Translations under genes and position numbers: made by a program
Origin: Saccharibacillus soli
GTDB taxonomy: Bacteria; Bacillota; Bacilli; Paenibacillales; Paenibacillaceae
Length of the DNA: 64,000 nt
Assembly: GCA_002189105.1 (NCBI GenBank)
Contig: NIOB01000004.1
Location: 124,001 to 188,000, forward strand
Reading direction: 5' to 3'
The notes under the pieces: generated by a model
Database searches by the model: none
Told to the model about the DNA's origin: nothing
The model's input: only the letters and a program-made list of their open reading frames with translations
Shown: positions 33,601-42,094 of the stretch, one piece after another
Layout: each line of letters begins with the position of its first letter
Numbering within the stretch: position 1 is the stretch's first letter

Positions 33601-34833
33601 ATGAACCGAGTGGCATGGATTCTGAATTTGCGTGACCCGTTTGGAGCGGCGCTGGGTCGAGAGCTGGTGTCCCGGGGTTGGCAGGTGATCGGAGGCGATC
33701 CTCAGGCCGCCGCAGGGCGCGATGCCCATGACGGTCTGGCAGCAAGTGAGTTCACCGGATTGGAACAAGGGCGAGAACCAACGTCTGGACTACCATTACG
33801 CCAAGAAGAAACAGTAGGGGAAGGCAGTGAGAACGCCTCTCCATGGAAGCCGTCTGCTCCAGACGCTCAGGAGCGTTCTGCAAGCGGAGGAGAGGTTCAT
33901 TCACCCAAGCTTGGAGAAAATGCCTATATCCCGACGGGAACCGGAAGTTCCGGTTTTGGTGATTTTGAAGGTTCGGTGGCTTACGGGCCGGAGAGCAACG
34001 AGCGGCGAACGGATGGACATTCCGGGGATGGACGCTCTGAAGAGGAGCGTGAGCATCCGGATGCCCATCCAGGGAACGAGGATTCTGGAGCAGGAGAAGA
34101 TTTCCGTATAGACGATCCGGGAGAGCAGAAGGAACTTGGGGCTTCGACCGCCGCGGACGAGATGACGGACGCGGCTGGGGATTCCGCCGCTGTGCTGGCC
34201 GGACACGGTCGGCTGCGTGTACTGCCGCTGGCGGCCGAGCAGCCGGGGGCGCTGGAGGAAGCCGCCCGTCATACGGCCGAGTTCGCCGGCCGCATTGATC
34301 TGCTGGTGTTGAATCCGGGCGAATCGGGCCCGGCTTGGGGCGAAGCCGCAGGATTGTCCGCGGCTGGCGCGGACACGACCGAAGGGCGCCTGCGCGATTA
34401 TGGCGCGTATGCGCTGACGCCGCTGCAAGCGGCGGAACAGCTGCTTCCGCTCATGGAAGCGGAAGGGGGCCTCAAGCGTATCGGCTTCGTGTCCTCGCAC
34501 GAAGGCAGTGTGTCTGCGGGCGACTCCTCCGCGCCCATCGGACGTGCAATGGCGCGTACCGCCCTGCATATGCAGGCGAAGCTGCTGTTTAATGATCTGC
34601 GACGGGAAGGATACACGTTCCGTCTGTATGATCCGGGTCTCTCGCCGCCCCGCCCGGCGGCTCCGCTTGGCGGAGAATCGGGCAGCAGCTCATCTGCCGG
34701 GGAAGCGATGGTGTCGCTGCCAGGGATGGCCGCCGAATCGGCGCGATTTGCCGCCGGATTCTTCACGAATCCGCACGCTGACGAAGGGCGGCTGGTGCTA
34801 ACAGGCAGTCGGGGCGAAGAATGGCCGTTCTGA
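33601..34833 (+). CDS. degenerate SDR-fold protein with ~160-residue disordered insert
   Basis: The 410-residue protein is related to the following intact SDR; both end in RLV(L/M)...EWP(F/W) and share GYTFRLYxPG. The ends look like an SDR Rossmann fold (VAWILNLRDPFGAALGRELVSRGW at the N-terminus; GRIDLLVLNPGESGPAW near residue 230; GFVSSHEGSVS). The catalytic Tyr and Lys of the neighbour's YCMSK are replaced (RAMAR), the TGxxxGxG loop is degenerate, and NNAG reads NPGE. Residues about 40-200 are a low-complexity Gly/Glu/Asp/Ser/Pro region with no fold. It is likely a non-catalytic partner or a decaying duplicate. The start ATG at 33601 follows AAGGAGGAG. Confidence 0.7.
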   Translation: MNRVAWILNLRDPFGAALGRELVSRGWQVIGGDPQAAAGRDAHDGLAASEFTGLEQGREPTSGLPLRQEETVGEGSENASPWKPSAPDAQERSASGGEVHSPKLGENAYIPTGTGSSGFGDFEGSVAYGPESNERRTDGHSGDGRSEEEREHPDAHPGNEDSGAGEDFRIDDPGEQKELGASTAADEMTDAAGDSAAVLAGHGRLRVLPLAAEQPGALEEAARHTAEFAGRIDLLVLNPGESGPAWGEAAGLSAAGADTTEGRLRDYGAYALTPLQAAEQLLPLMEAEGGLKRIGFVSSHEGSVSAGDSSAPIGRAMARTALHMQAKLLFNDLRREGYTFRLYDPGLSPPRPAAPLGGESGSSSSAGEAMVSLPGMAAESARFAAGFFTNPHADEGRLVLTGSRGEEWPF

Positions 34834-34867
34834 CCGCAATCCTCATGGACAAGGAGGTCGATTCCTG

Positions 34868-35653
34868 ATGAACATATCCCTCAATCTAGATACTAAACCC
34901 GGTCATACCGACCATCATGCCGTCGTAACCGGCGCTGATCGCGGGCTGGGATTGGCGATGACCCAAGGGCTGCTGGCGCGCGGCTGGCGTGTATTCGCCG
35001 GCAGTTATCTGCCGGATTGGCCGCAGCTTGGCGATCTGCGGGAGCAGTATCCCGATCTGCTGGTTATTCTGCCCCTTGATGTCTCTTCGGATGCTTCGGT
35101 TCTGGCGGCAGCCGCTGCCGTCGAGGAACGAACACGCAGCATCGACCTGCTCATCAACAATGCAGGGGTGATTAGCGAGCGCAGCGAAGACTCCATACGG
35201 ATTTCGCAGGACTATGAGGAGATGACTCGGCTGTATCAGGTGAATGCGCTGGGGCCGATTCGTGTGAGCGAAGCTTTTCTGCCGCTGCTGGAACGCAGTG
35301 AACTCAGAAGATTATGTTATGTCTCTTCCGAAGCGGGCAGCATCGGCAAGGCCGAACGCACCGCCTGGTTCGGCTACTGCATGTCCAAGGCCGCCCTAAA
35401 TCGTGGGGTGCGGATGTTGTTTGATCGTCTGCGTCCGGACGGCTACACCTTCCGTCTGTACCATCCCGGCTGGCTGAGGACTTATATGTCGGGCACACGC
35501 AACGAGGAGGCCGAGCTGGAGCCGGAAGAATCCGCCGCACCCGCACTGGAATATTTCCTCGGCAGCACGCTGCCGTGGGACGATCAGCCCCATGCCGTGG
35601 ATGAAGACCGGCTGGTCATGCGTGACTACCAAGGCCGCGAATGGCCGTGGTAG
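34868..35653 (+). CDS. SDR-family oxidoreductase
   Basis: The 261-residue classical SDR has TGADRGLGLAM (residues about 21-31), LDVSSDASV, INNAGV, the catalytic Ser in CYVSSEAGS and the Tyr-Lys pair GYCMSKAAL (about 173-181). It should be an NAD(P)-dependent dehydrogenase or reductase with unknown substrate. The start is ATG at 34868, eight bases after AAGGAGG. It lies 34 bases after its degenerate paralogue and is probably cotranscribed and possibly paired with it. Two hairpins separate it from the next AraC gene. Confidence 0.88.
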   Translation: MNISLNLDTKPGHTDHHAVVTGADRGLGLAMTQGLLARGWRVFAGSYLPDWPQLGDLREQYPDLLVILPLDVSSDASVLAAAAAVEERTRSIDLLINNAGVISERSEDSIRISQDYEEMTRLYQVNALGPIRVSEAFLPLLERSELRRLCYVSSEAGSIGKAERTAWFGYCMSKAALNRGVRMLFDRLRPDGYTFRLYHPGWLRTYMSGTRNEEAELEPEESAAPALEYFLGSTLPWDDQPHAVDEDRLVMRDYQGREWPW

Positions 35654-35678
35654 ATAGAGCTTTTGCAGGAAGGCCCAA

Positions 35679-35703
35679 GACCCGAACCTCAGTGGCTCGG
35701 GTC
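35679..35703 (+). terminator. hairpin after the SDR pair
   Basis: GACCCGA at 35679-35685 pairs with TCGGGTC at 35697-35703, followed by CTTGTT, a weak T-tract. Confidence 0.5.
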
Positions 35704-35730
35704 CTTGTTGAGCCAATCAAGAAGACGGAA

Positions 35731-35758
35731 GAAGCCATTTGCTTGAGCAAATGGCTTC
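35731..35758 (+). terminator. perfect 12-bp hairpin
   Basis: GAAGCCATTTGC at 35731-35742 pairs perfectly with GCAAATGGCTTC at 35747-35758 around a TTGA loop. The downstream run is C/T-mixed, so it may end the SDR transcript or act as an RNA stabiliser in the AraC leader. Confidence 0.55.
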
Positions 35759-35865
35759 CCCTTCAACCTCTCTTAACAAGCAATCCAGCTCATGGATGCA
35801 GGTATTGCAGGACTTCTACATCCTATCCAGTCAATCCATGGAGCCACTTACAAAGGAGAACAGTT

Positions 35866-36681
35866 ATGAAGCGGATGCACAGCAGCGGAGAATACCTGCC
35901 AGGTGGCCTGAGCTGTCTGGCAGGTGGGCGCAAGCCGCCCAACCTGCATCAGTGGGGGCCGGGTGTGCGGGATGTGTATGCGCTGCACTACATCATCAGC
36001 GGCCGGGGCATATTGGAAACGGGCGGGAGCGCCTATGCTCTCGGGCCAGGCGACAGCTTTGTGATTTTTCCCGGTCTTGAAGTATTTTATTATCCCGACA
36101 GACTTGACCCGTGGGCCTATGTATGGAATGAATTCGCAGGCGAAGAAGCCCGACATCTGTTGGTACTCGCTTCGCTGGAACCTCACCATCCCGTTGTATA
36201 CGCGACCGCAGCAGAACCGGATCTGGAGGCATTCTTTCATCCCTCATGGAGTCCGGGAATTCAGGCATATGAACGCCTGCGCACGGATGCCGGGCTTAGA
36301 CTGCTGCTGTCCCACTATATCGAACGTTATACAGCGGCAGTGGATGGGCAGACCGATTATGTAGGGATCGCCAGCACTTATATGCAGCGTAATTATTGGA
36401 GATCCACCTTGACCATTCAGGAGGTCGTCCAGGCGGCCAAGATCGAGCGCAGCTATTTATTCCGTTTGTTTAAGCAGGCGATGGGCTGCTCCTTATCGTC
36501 TTATCTGCTTCGTCTACGTATCGAACGTGCTTGTGAGCTGCTGCGCACGTCGGAGGTTTCCATTCAGTCGATCGCCTATTCCGTGGGGTATCATGATCCG
36601 CTGCATTTTTCCAAGACGTTCAAAAAGGTCACATGCCAATCTCCAAGCGCTTATCGGGCGCAGCGGCAGGGGGAGGGTTAG
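35866..36681 (+). CDS. AraC-family transcriptional regulator
   Basis: The 271-residue protein has an AraC-type arabinose-binding-like sensor (YALHYIISGRGILETGGSAYALGPGDSFVIFPG, about residues 38-71). The HTH pair at about 170-265 comprises IQEVVQAAKIERSYLFRLFKQAMGCS and IQSIAYSVGYHDPLHFSKTFKKVTCQSPSAYR. It probably controls sugar genes; the convergent alpha-galactosidase is near but not obviously its target. The start is ATG at 35866, seven bases after AAAGGAG. It is convergent with the small zinc-finger gene. Confidence 0.85.
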   Translation: MKRMHSSGEYLPGGLSCLAGGRKPPNLHQWGPGVRDVYALHYIISGRGILETGGSAYALGPGDSFVIFPGLEVFYYPDRLDPWAYVWNEFAGEEARHLLVLASLEPHHPVVYATAAEPDLEAFFHPSWSPGIQAYERLRTDAGLRLLLSHYIERYTAAVDGQTDYVGIASTYMQRNYWRSTLTIQEVVQAAKIERSYLFRLFKQAMGCSLSSYLLRLRIERACELLRTSEVSIQSIAYSVGYHDPLHFSKTFKKVTCQSPSAYRAQRQGEG

Positions 36682-36729
36682 CGTAACAAGCCAGGTTATG
36701 GACCGAACCGGATGATCGAAATAGACCTG

Positions 36730-36780
36730 ATTATCGGAAAAGGCTCCATTATCGGAAAAGGCTTCATTATCGGAAAAGTA
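36730..36780. repeat. three tandem copies of an 18-bp unit
   Basis: ATTATCGGAAAAGGCTCC at 36730-36747 is repeated at 36748-36765 with one change, and a third partial copy spans 36766-36778. The third copy contains the stop codon of the minus-strand zinc-finger gene. Confidence 0.8.
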
Positions 36781-36970
36781 CGCAGCGACCCGACTGCCGA
36801 TAGTAAACGATCAGCTTCTCCAGCGTCTGTCGTTCACAGTTCAGCCTGCTCCCCAGACAGTCCAGACAGACAAACTGCCGATCCATCCGGGAGATCAACT
36901 TCATGTACAAGGCGATGTCGTCGGCCTCAAGCGGTACGCCGCAGCTCAGGCAGAAGCGGTCGCTGCCCAT
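36767..36970 (-). CDS. small zinc-finger protein, 67 residues
   Basis: The peptide starts MGSDRFCLSCGVPLEADD and has a second pair in QFVCLDCLGSRL. Two CxxC knuckles about 25 residues apart are expected to bind one zinc ion. Its ATG is one base after the alpha-galactosidase stop (TGATATG), so translation is probably coupled. The same strand, tight spacing and conserved cysteines make it a real gene. Its role is unknown; a nucleic-acid or protein adaptor is possible. The stop lies inside the 18-bp tandem repeat. Confidence 0.8.
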   Translation of the reverse strand: MGSDRFCLSCGVPLEADDIALYMKLISRMDRQFVCLDCLGSRLNCERQTLEKLIVYYRQSGRCVLFR

Positions 36971-36971
36971 A

Positions 36972-38135
36972 TCAGCGAATCAGCTTGGCGCGTACAATAT
37001 GGCAATCATGAGCGCCAACTGTGGGGGCATAACGTTCGCGGAATACGCCCAGCTCCCGATGTTCCCAGCAGTCATACAGGGACAGTGAATAACCCGAGGC
37101 ATAAGGCAGTCCTGTATCCCAGAAGGGCAGCGGGACTTCACGTGCGCTGTCGCTGAGATTGAAGAATCCGATGGCCAGATCCCCGTCAGTCAGTACCTTG
37201 ACCAGCATGAAGACATCATCGTCATGGAACCACTGTGGTTCCGGCTTGATCCGGTAAGCGCCCCGGCTTTCGAGATCCTGATTGATGGCAATCAGATCGG
37301 CGTTGAGCAGAATATCCCGGGCAGCCGGCTGCTCTTTGCGAATATCACAGCCAATCATCAGCGGCGAACCCATCAGGCTCCACAGGGAAAAATGCGTCTT
37401 GTATTCCACATCGCTGCATCCGCCGATTCGTCCAATGAAGTCGCTGTTGCTGCCGCCATACATACCTACAACCAGCATATCCATGTCATTGTGGCAGAAT
37501 GATCCGGTATAGCTCTGTTTGCCCAATTGGGAGAGTGCCAGCTTCTTGATGGAGGCCCAATTGTCCCGGATGTCTTCGGTCGAACGATACATATGGGCGC
37601 CCGATTCCCGAATCCAGTCATACACCTCGTCTTCGCCCCAGTTGCAGGCCGAGAACAGAATCTCGCGTCCGCAGTTCTTGAGCGCCAGGCTCATCCGTTT
37701 GTACAGCAGTTCGCCTGACATCTGACGCGGCTTGAAGCAGTAGTCATATTTCAGGAAGTCCACTTCCCACGCGGCGAACTGCGCCGCATCCTGAAACTCA
37801 TGTTCAAAGCTGCCGGGATGCCCGGCACATGTATGCGTACCCGCGCAGGAGTACATGCCGAATTTCAGTCCTTTGCCGTGGATGTAATCCGCCAGCGCTT
37901 TCATTCCACTGGGGAACTTGACGGGATCGACGACCAGATTGCCCTGTTCATCCCGTTCCCTGAGGCTCCAGCAGTCGTCGATTACGATGTATTCGTACCC
38001 GGCATCCCGGTAGCCCTCTTCGACGAATCGATCCGCCGCCTCCCGAATCAGCTGTTCATTGATATCCCACGTAAAGGTATTCCACGAATTCCAGCCCATT
38101 GGAGGCTTCAATCCCATCGGTACGTTCAAGCTCAT
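36972..38135 (-). CDS. alpha-galactosidase, glycoside hydrolase family 27
   Basis: The 387-residue enzyme shows GH27 signatures: PPMGWNSWNTFTWDINE, YIVIDDCWSLRERDEQGN, FGMYSCAGTHTCAGHPGS, the nucleophile region VDFLKYDYC (Asp near 130) and the acid/base region CHNDMDMLVVG (near 217). It removes terminal alpha-galactose, or related alpha-linked residues, from oligosaccharides. No signal peptide is seen, so it works in the cytosol. The start is placed at ATG 38135, nine bases after AGAGAGG; the ATG at 38144 directly abuts that site. The zinc-finger gene follows immediately. Confidence 0.9.
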   Translation of the reverse strand: MSLNVPMGLKPPMGWNSWNTFTWDINEQLIREAADRFVEEGYRDAGYEYIVIDDCWSLRERDEQGNLVVDPVKFPSGMKALADYIHGKGLKFGMYSCAGTHTCAGHPGSFEHEFQDAAQFAAWEVDFLKYDYCFKPRQMSGELLYKRMSLALKNCGREILFSACNWGEDEVYDWIRESGAHMYRSTEDIRDNWASIKKLALSQLGKQSYTGSFCHNDMDMLVVGMYGGSNSDFIGRIGGCSDVEYKTHFSLWSLMGSPLMIGCDIRKEQPAARDILLNADLIAINQDLESRGAYRIKPEPQWFHDDDVFMLVKVLTDGDLAIGFFNLSDSAREVPLPFWDTGLPYASGYSLSLYDCWEHRELGVFRERYAPTVGAHDCHIVRAKLIR

Positions 38136-38281
38136 ATCAGTCATCCTCTCTGCTTGTCCACATTCACTTCCAACGCGATTAAATCATGAAGAAGGGCCGC
38201 ACTCCTATGGCATCTGGTTGTTTTCACATGGAGTGATGTTGTTTTTTGACGAAGCCTGCTCTCTGGATGTAAAAGCAGTTC

Positions 38282-38327
38282 AAAAAACCGCCTGACTCTC
38301 TTCGACTGAAGAGAGAAGCAGGCGGTT
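38282..38327 (-). terminator. intrinsic terminator of the M13 peptidase gene
   Basis: AACCGCCTG pairs with CAGGCGGTT, with an inner CTCTCTTC/GAAGAGAG stem. The minus strand reads into a run of T. Confidence 0.85.
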
Positions 38328-38392
38328 GTCTTTGGCATATCGCGGAGACTCAGATCCACATGCGCATCAAAGGCATCCGGACATGATCCGAT

Positions 38393-40744
38393 TTACCAGA
38401 TGCTTACGCGATCTTCCGGTGCGACATACATGGCGTCCTTGTCGGTCACACCGTAGGCTTCGTAGAACTGCGGGAAGTTGCCGATCGTCCGGTTAACGCG
38501 AACCTTGTTCGCCGAGTGAGTGTCGATCGTCGAATAATAGGCGGCTACTTCACGGTTCATGGTCATGCGCCAGATCGTGGCATACCCTTCAAAATATGCT
38601 TTGTAGTCCGGGTTCGGCATCTGCGCCAGCACTTGAAGCGAGGCAGCCATACCGCCGAGGTCAGCGACGTTTTCGCTTACGGTCAGCGCTCCATTGTTGG
38701 TTACGCCCGGCAGAATCTCCACGCCATCATAGTATTGGACGACACGCTGAAGCTTCTGCTGGAACTGCTTGTAATCTTCTTCCGTCCACCAATCGACGGC
38801 GTTGCCATTCTCGTCGTAAGAGGCTCCGAGATTGTCGAAGGCATGGCTGATCTCATGGGCGATGACCATCCCGATTGCGCCGAGATTGGCTTCCGGCTTA
38901 GCCTTGATGTCATAAAAGGGAGCCTGGAGAATTCCCGCCGGGAACACAATCTCATTATTCAGCGGGCTGTAATAGGCGTTAACCGTATAGACACTGAGGC
39001 CCCAGACCGTTTTGTCCACGGGCTGGCCCAGAGAAGCTACAATTTTGGCGTTCGCCGCTTTGTTAACGGCTACAATGTTATCCAGCAGTGAGCCGCCATT
39101 TTTGACCGAGACGATCTGCACGTTTTTGAGGCTGTCCTCCCATTTGTCGGGGTAACCCACCTTGACCTTCATCGTATCCAGCTTCTTGATGGCTTTGGCT
39201 TTGGTGGTCTCGGACATCCAATCCAGCTTCTGAATCCGCTGTTTGTAGACGTCGATGAACTGCTGAACCATCTTCTCCACGTCCTGCTTGGCTTCCGGGC
39301 TAAAGTAACGATCCGTGAACATTTTGCCCAGATCGTCGCTCATCACGCTCTGCGTGAGAGCGAGTGCTTTTTGTTGACGCGTTTTTTCACCTTCGACGCC
39401 ATACATTTTGGCCTGGAAGTCCTGATCCAGCTTCTCGAAGTCTTCGGACAAGGCGCCGCCCACGCTGCCGAGCAGCATCACTTTGGCATACGTCTTGAGC
39501 GTGTCCAGATTGTTGTTGGTCAGCAGTTCTGCCGATTTTTTCGCCATCCCCACGTCCATGACAATGACTTTGTCGGCTTTGTCCAATCCCAACTGCTGAA
39601 GCATTTTATCCATGTCAAAAGTCGGGAAGAGGGCTTTGAGCTGCGCACGGGTATAAGGATTATAGTATTTGGTGACGTCGCTTTGATCCTGCGGGTCCAT
39701 CCCTGCGGTCGCCAGCTCTTTCTCCAGGGCAAACATCGCTTTAGCCTGTTTTTGAGCGTTCTGCTCATCGCTGCCAGCCAACTTGAGCAGTCCGGCGAGA
39801 TATTGGATGTAGGCTTCCTGTGTCTTGGCATCTCCGGATGTATAGCTGTTTTTGTCCAGCATTGGGCTTAGTCCGCCAAAGTAGAGAATATTCATGCTGC
39901 TATTTTTGGCATCGCCCATGACGCTGAACCCCAGCAGTGAGCCGGTCGCCAATTTTTTCTCCGTATCCAGCGTAGCATCCATCAGCTGCTGAATGGTCGT
40001 CGCTGCATCGATCGCTTTTAGATCAGCCTTGATCGGTTCGATACCCTGTTTGTTTCGATGTTCGACGTCGAGCGCATTACTATAGAAGTCGGCAATTTTC
40101 TGCTCCATGGACCCACTTGTCTGAGGAGAAGCAGCAATCTGTTTGATGATCTCGCTGAGGTGTTTGTCATTGGCTGCGGCCAGCTCATTGAATACGCCAT
40201 TGCTCATCTCGCCTGCATCAATGGTCGCCTTGTTGAGCCAGTCTTTATTTATGTATTCATAGTAGTCATCACGTGGATTGCTGCCTTCAAGTGCCATTGC
40301 ACGGTGAGCGAAGATCTCAAGCTGCTCCAGAGTGACCGGATCGGATGAACCCAGCTTGCCTTCGGACGTTCCATTGACAATCCCTGCTTGGGCAAGTCTC
40401 TTGAGTTCGGTCTGCGCCCAATTCGGAATGTCGCTGAAGGCAGCCGGCGTGCCGATCTGGCGCAGATCATTGCCGGTTGGCGTCGGCAGATTGGGGAATG
40501 CACGACCGAGCATAATCAGCGCTTCAATCCGTGAGACGGAGCGGGTTTCGGCGGTATTGCCTGCGGCATCGCCTTTGAGAATATCGGACTTGGTTACGTT
40601 AGGGGCATAATCATCTGTAATCCCGAGCAAATAGTCTACGACCTGTGCGCGGGTTAATGGTGCTTCTTCGGCCTGCGTTAAGCCAGCCGGCAGCGCCGAC
40701 AGGAGCAGGGATGAAGCGAGCAGTAGTTTGGTTGCCTTTTTCAC
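38393..40744 (-). CDS. M13-family metallopeptidase with N-terminal SLH-like domain
   Basis: The 783-residue protein has a signal peptide (MKKATKLLLASSLLLSALPAGLTQA). An S-layer homology-like region follows (about 30-150, including FSDIPNWAQTELKRLAQAGIVNGTSEGKLG). The neprilysin/PepO catalytic domain has VIAHEISHAFDN (HExxH near residue 628), ENVADLGG as third ligand region and the C-terminal RVNRTIGNFPQFYEAYGV. It should cleave peptides at the cell surface, held by the SLH part to wall polymers. The start is GTG at 40744, seven bases after AGGAGG. It is monocistronic, with terminators on both sides. Confidence 0.9.
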   Translation of the reverse strand: MKKATKLLLASSLLLSALPAGLTQAEEAPLTRAQVVDYLLGITDDYAPNVTKSDILKGDAAGNTAETRSVSRIEALIMLGRAFPNLPTPTGNDLRQIGTPAAFSDIPNWAQTELKRLAQAGIVNGTSEGKLGSSDPVTLEQLEIFAHRAMALEGSNPRDDYYEYINKDWLNKATIDAGEMSNGVFNELAAANDKHLSEIIKQIAASPQTSGSMEQKIADFYSNALDVEHRNKQGIEPIKADLKAIDAATTIQQLMDATLDTEKKLATGSLLGFSVMGDAKNSSMNILYFGGLSPMLDKNSYTSGDAKTQEAYIQYLAGLLKLAGSDEQNAQKQAKAMFALEKELATAGMDPQDQSDVTKYYNPYTRAQLKALFPTFDMDKMLQQLGLDKADKVIVMDVGMAKKSAELLTNNNLDTLKTYAKVMLLGSVGGALSEDFEKLDQDFQAKMYGVEGEKTRQQKALALTQSVMSDDLGKMFTDRYFSPEAKQDVEKMVQQFIDVYKQRIQKLDWMSETTKAKAIKKLDTMKVKVGYPDKWEDSLKNVQIVSVKNGGSLLDNIVAVNKAANAKIVASLGQPVDKTVWGLSVYTVNAYYSPLNNEIVFPAGILQAPFYDIKAKPEANLGAIGMVIAHEISHAFDNLGASYDENGNAVDWWTEEDYKQFQQKLQRVVQYYDGVEILPGVTNNGALTVSENVADLGGMAASLQVLAQMPNPDYKAYFEGYATIWRMTMNREVAAYYSTIDTHSANKVRVNRTIGNFPQFYEAYGVTDKDAMYVAPEDRVSIW

Positions 40745-40891
40745 TTGAAATCCTCCTTGGACAAGTCAAATCTGTTCAGCAAAAAGCCAAGCATCATCCG
40801 TTTAGCGAATCGGTTTACACGAAGGATGCTTGCTTTCTTGTTAGGTATACGCAGCGGATAACGCCAACGTTTCGTTATAAAAGGAGAAAGC

Positions 40892-40926
40892 AAAAACCGC
40901 CTTCCGGCATCAAGCCGGAAAGCGGT
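40892..40926 (-). terminator. intrinsic terminator of manA
   Basis: On the minus strand ACCGC-TTTCCGGC pairs with GCCGGAA-GGCGGT, followed by five T. Confidence 0.8.
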
Positions 40927-40982
40927 AAGATCAAGTAAGCGGTGAGGTCGAATGTAGTCAAGCACGGCAGAAGCGATGGCTC

Positions 40983-41930
40983 TTACTCCCAAGAACTGAT
41001 CGTGGTCAGCTTGCCCTCAAGGGTATAAGGACCATATCCGGCAGGAAGAATAAAATGGTCGCCCTTATGCAGCGGGTATTCACTTTCGCCTGCCTTGAGC
41101 GTACCTTCACCATCCAGAATACTGACGATCGTATACCGTTCACGCGCGTCGAAGGCTGCTTTGCCATCCACTTCCCACTTTTGCACCGTGAAAAATTCGT
41201 TCGATACAAACTTGGTCACCGTTACGCCTTCCAGCCGATCCGTTTCATAAGCGCCGCCGGTGTAGGATTGCGGAACCGTAGTCACTTCGATGGCCTTTTC
41301 CAGATGCAGCTCACGTCCCTGACCATTGGCATCCTTGCGATCATAATCGTAGACGCGGTAAGTGGTATCCGAACTCTGCTGCGTCTCCAATACAACAATG
41401 CCTGCACCCAGCGCGTGAATGGTGCCGCTTGGCACATAGAAGAAGTCGCCTGTCTTCACTTCAATCTTCGTCAGCAGTTCATCCCACTGTCCGGCTTCGA
41501 TCTTGGCACGCAGCTCCTCATGGGACTGGGCATGATGACCGTACACAATGGAAGCGCCCGGTTCGGCGTCCACGATGTACCAACATTCCGTCTTGCCCAG
41601 CTCGCCGTTCTCGAATTCGCGTGCGTAAGCGTCATCCGGGTGAACCTGTACCGACAGATCACCCGAAGCATCGAGAATCTTGGTCAGCAGCGGGAAGACG
41701 TCCGACTCGGAATCGCCGAACAGCTCCGGATGCTCGTTCCATAGATCGCCAAGCTTGGTTCCCGCGTAAGGTCCGTTATGTACGATGCTCTGCCCATTTG
41801 GATGCCCGGATACCGCCCAACATTCACCGGTCTTGTCGTTGGGAATGTCGTAGCCGAAGAGGGTATTCAGTTTGGTGCCGCCCCAGATCCGTTCCTGGAA
41901 CACGGGGGTAAGAAAGATCGGTTCATTCAT
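40983..41930 (-). CDS. manA: mannose-6-phosphate isomerase, class I
   Basis: The 315-residue cupin enzyme interconverts mannose-6-phosphate and fructose-6-phosphate. It shows FLTPVFQERIWGGTKL, the zinc-binding LSVQVHPDDAYA (near residue 95) with TECWYIVDAEPGA, and FFYVPSGTIHALG; the short form is typical of Bacillus. The start is ATG at 41930, ten bases after AAGGAG. It lies 164 bases downstream of a ROK sugar kinase on the same strand. Together they could feed hexoses into glycolysis under the divergent LacI regulator. Confidence 0.92.
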   Translation of the reverse strand: MNEPIFLTPVFQERIWGGTKLNTLFGYDIPNDKTGECWAVSGHPNGQSIVHNGPYAGTKLGDLWNEHPELFGDSESDVFPLLTKILDASGDLSVQVHPDDAYAREFENGELGKTECWYIVDAEPGASIVYGHHAQSHEELRAKIEAGQWDELLTKIEVKTGDFFYVPSGTIHALGAGIVVLETQQSSDTTYRVYDYDRKDANGQGRELHLEKAIEVTTVPQSYTGGAYETDRLEGVTVTKFVSNEFFTVQKWEVDGKAAFDARERYTIVSILDGEGTLKAGESEYPLHKGDHFILPAGYGPYTLEGKLTTISSWE

Positions 41931-42094
41931 GTTTTCGCACTCCTTTAGTGAAAGCTTCTTTTTATAAAAATCGTAAGGACAAAGCGGCTTGTATCCGTGG
42001 CGCTTCGCTTCCTTATTACCCGGCGAGCGGACGGTCAGACGCCTGATTTCTTTGGGTATTTTTGCCGTTCATTCATTCGGTCATCTGATGGCGT

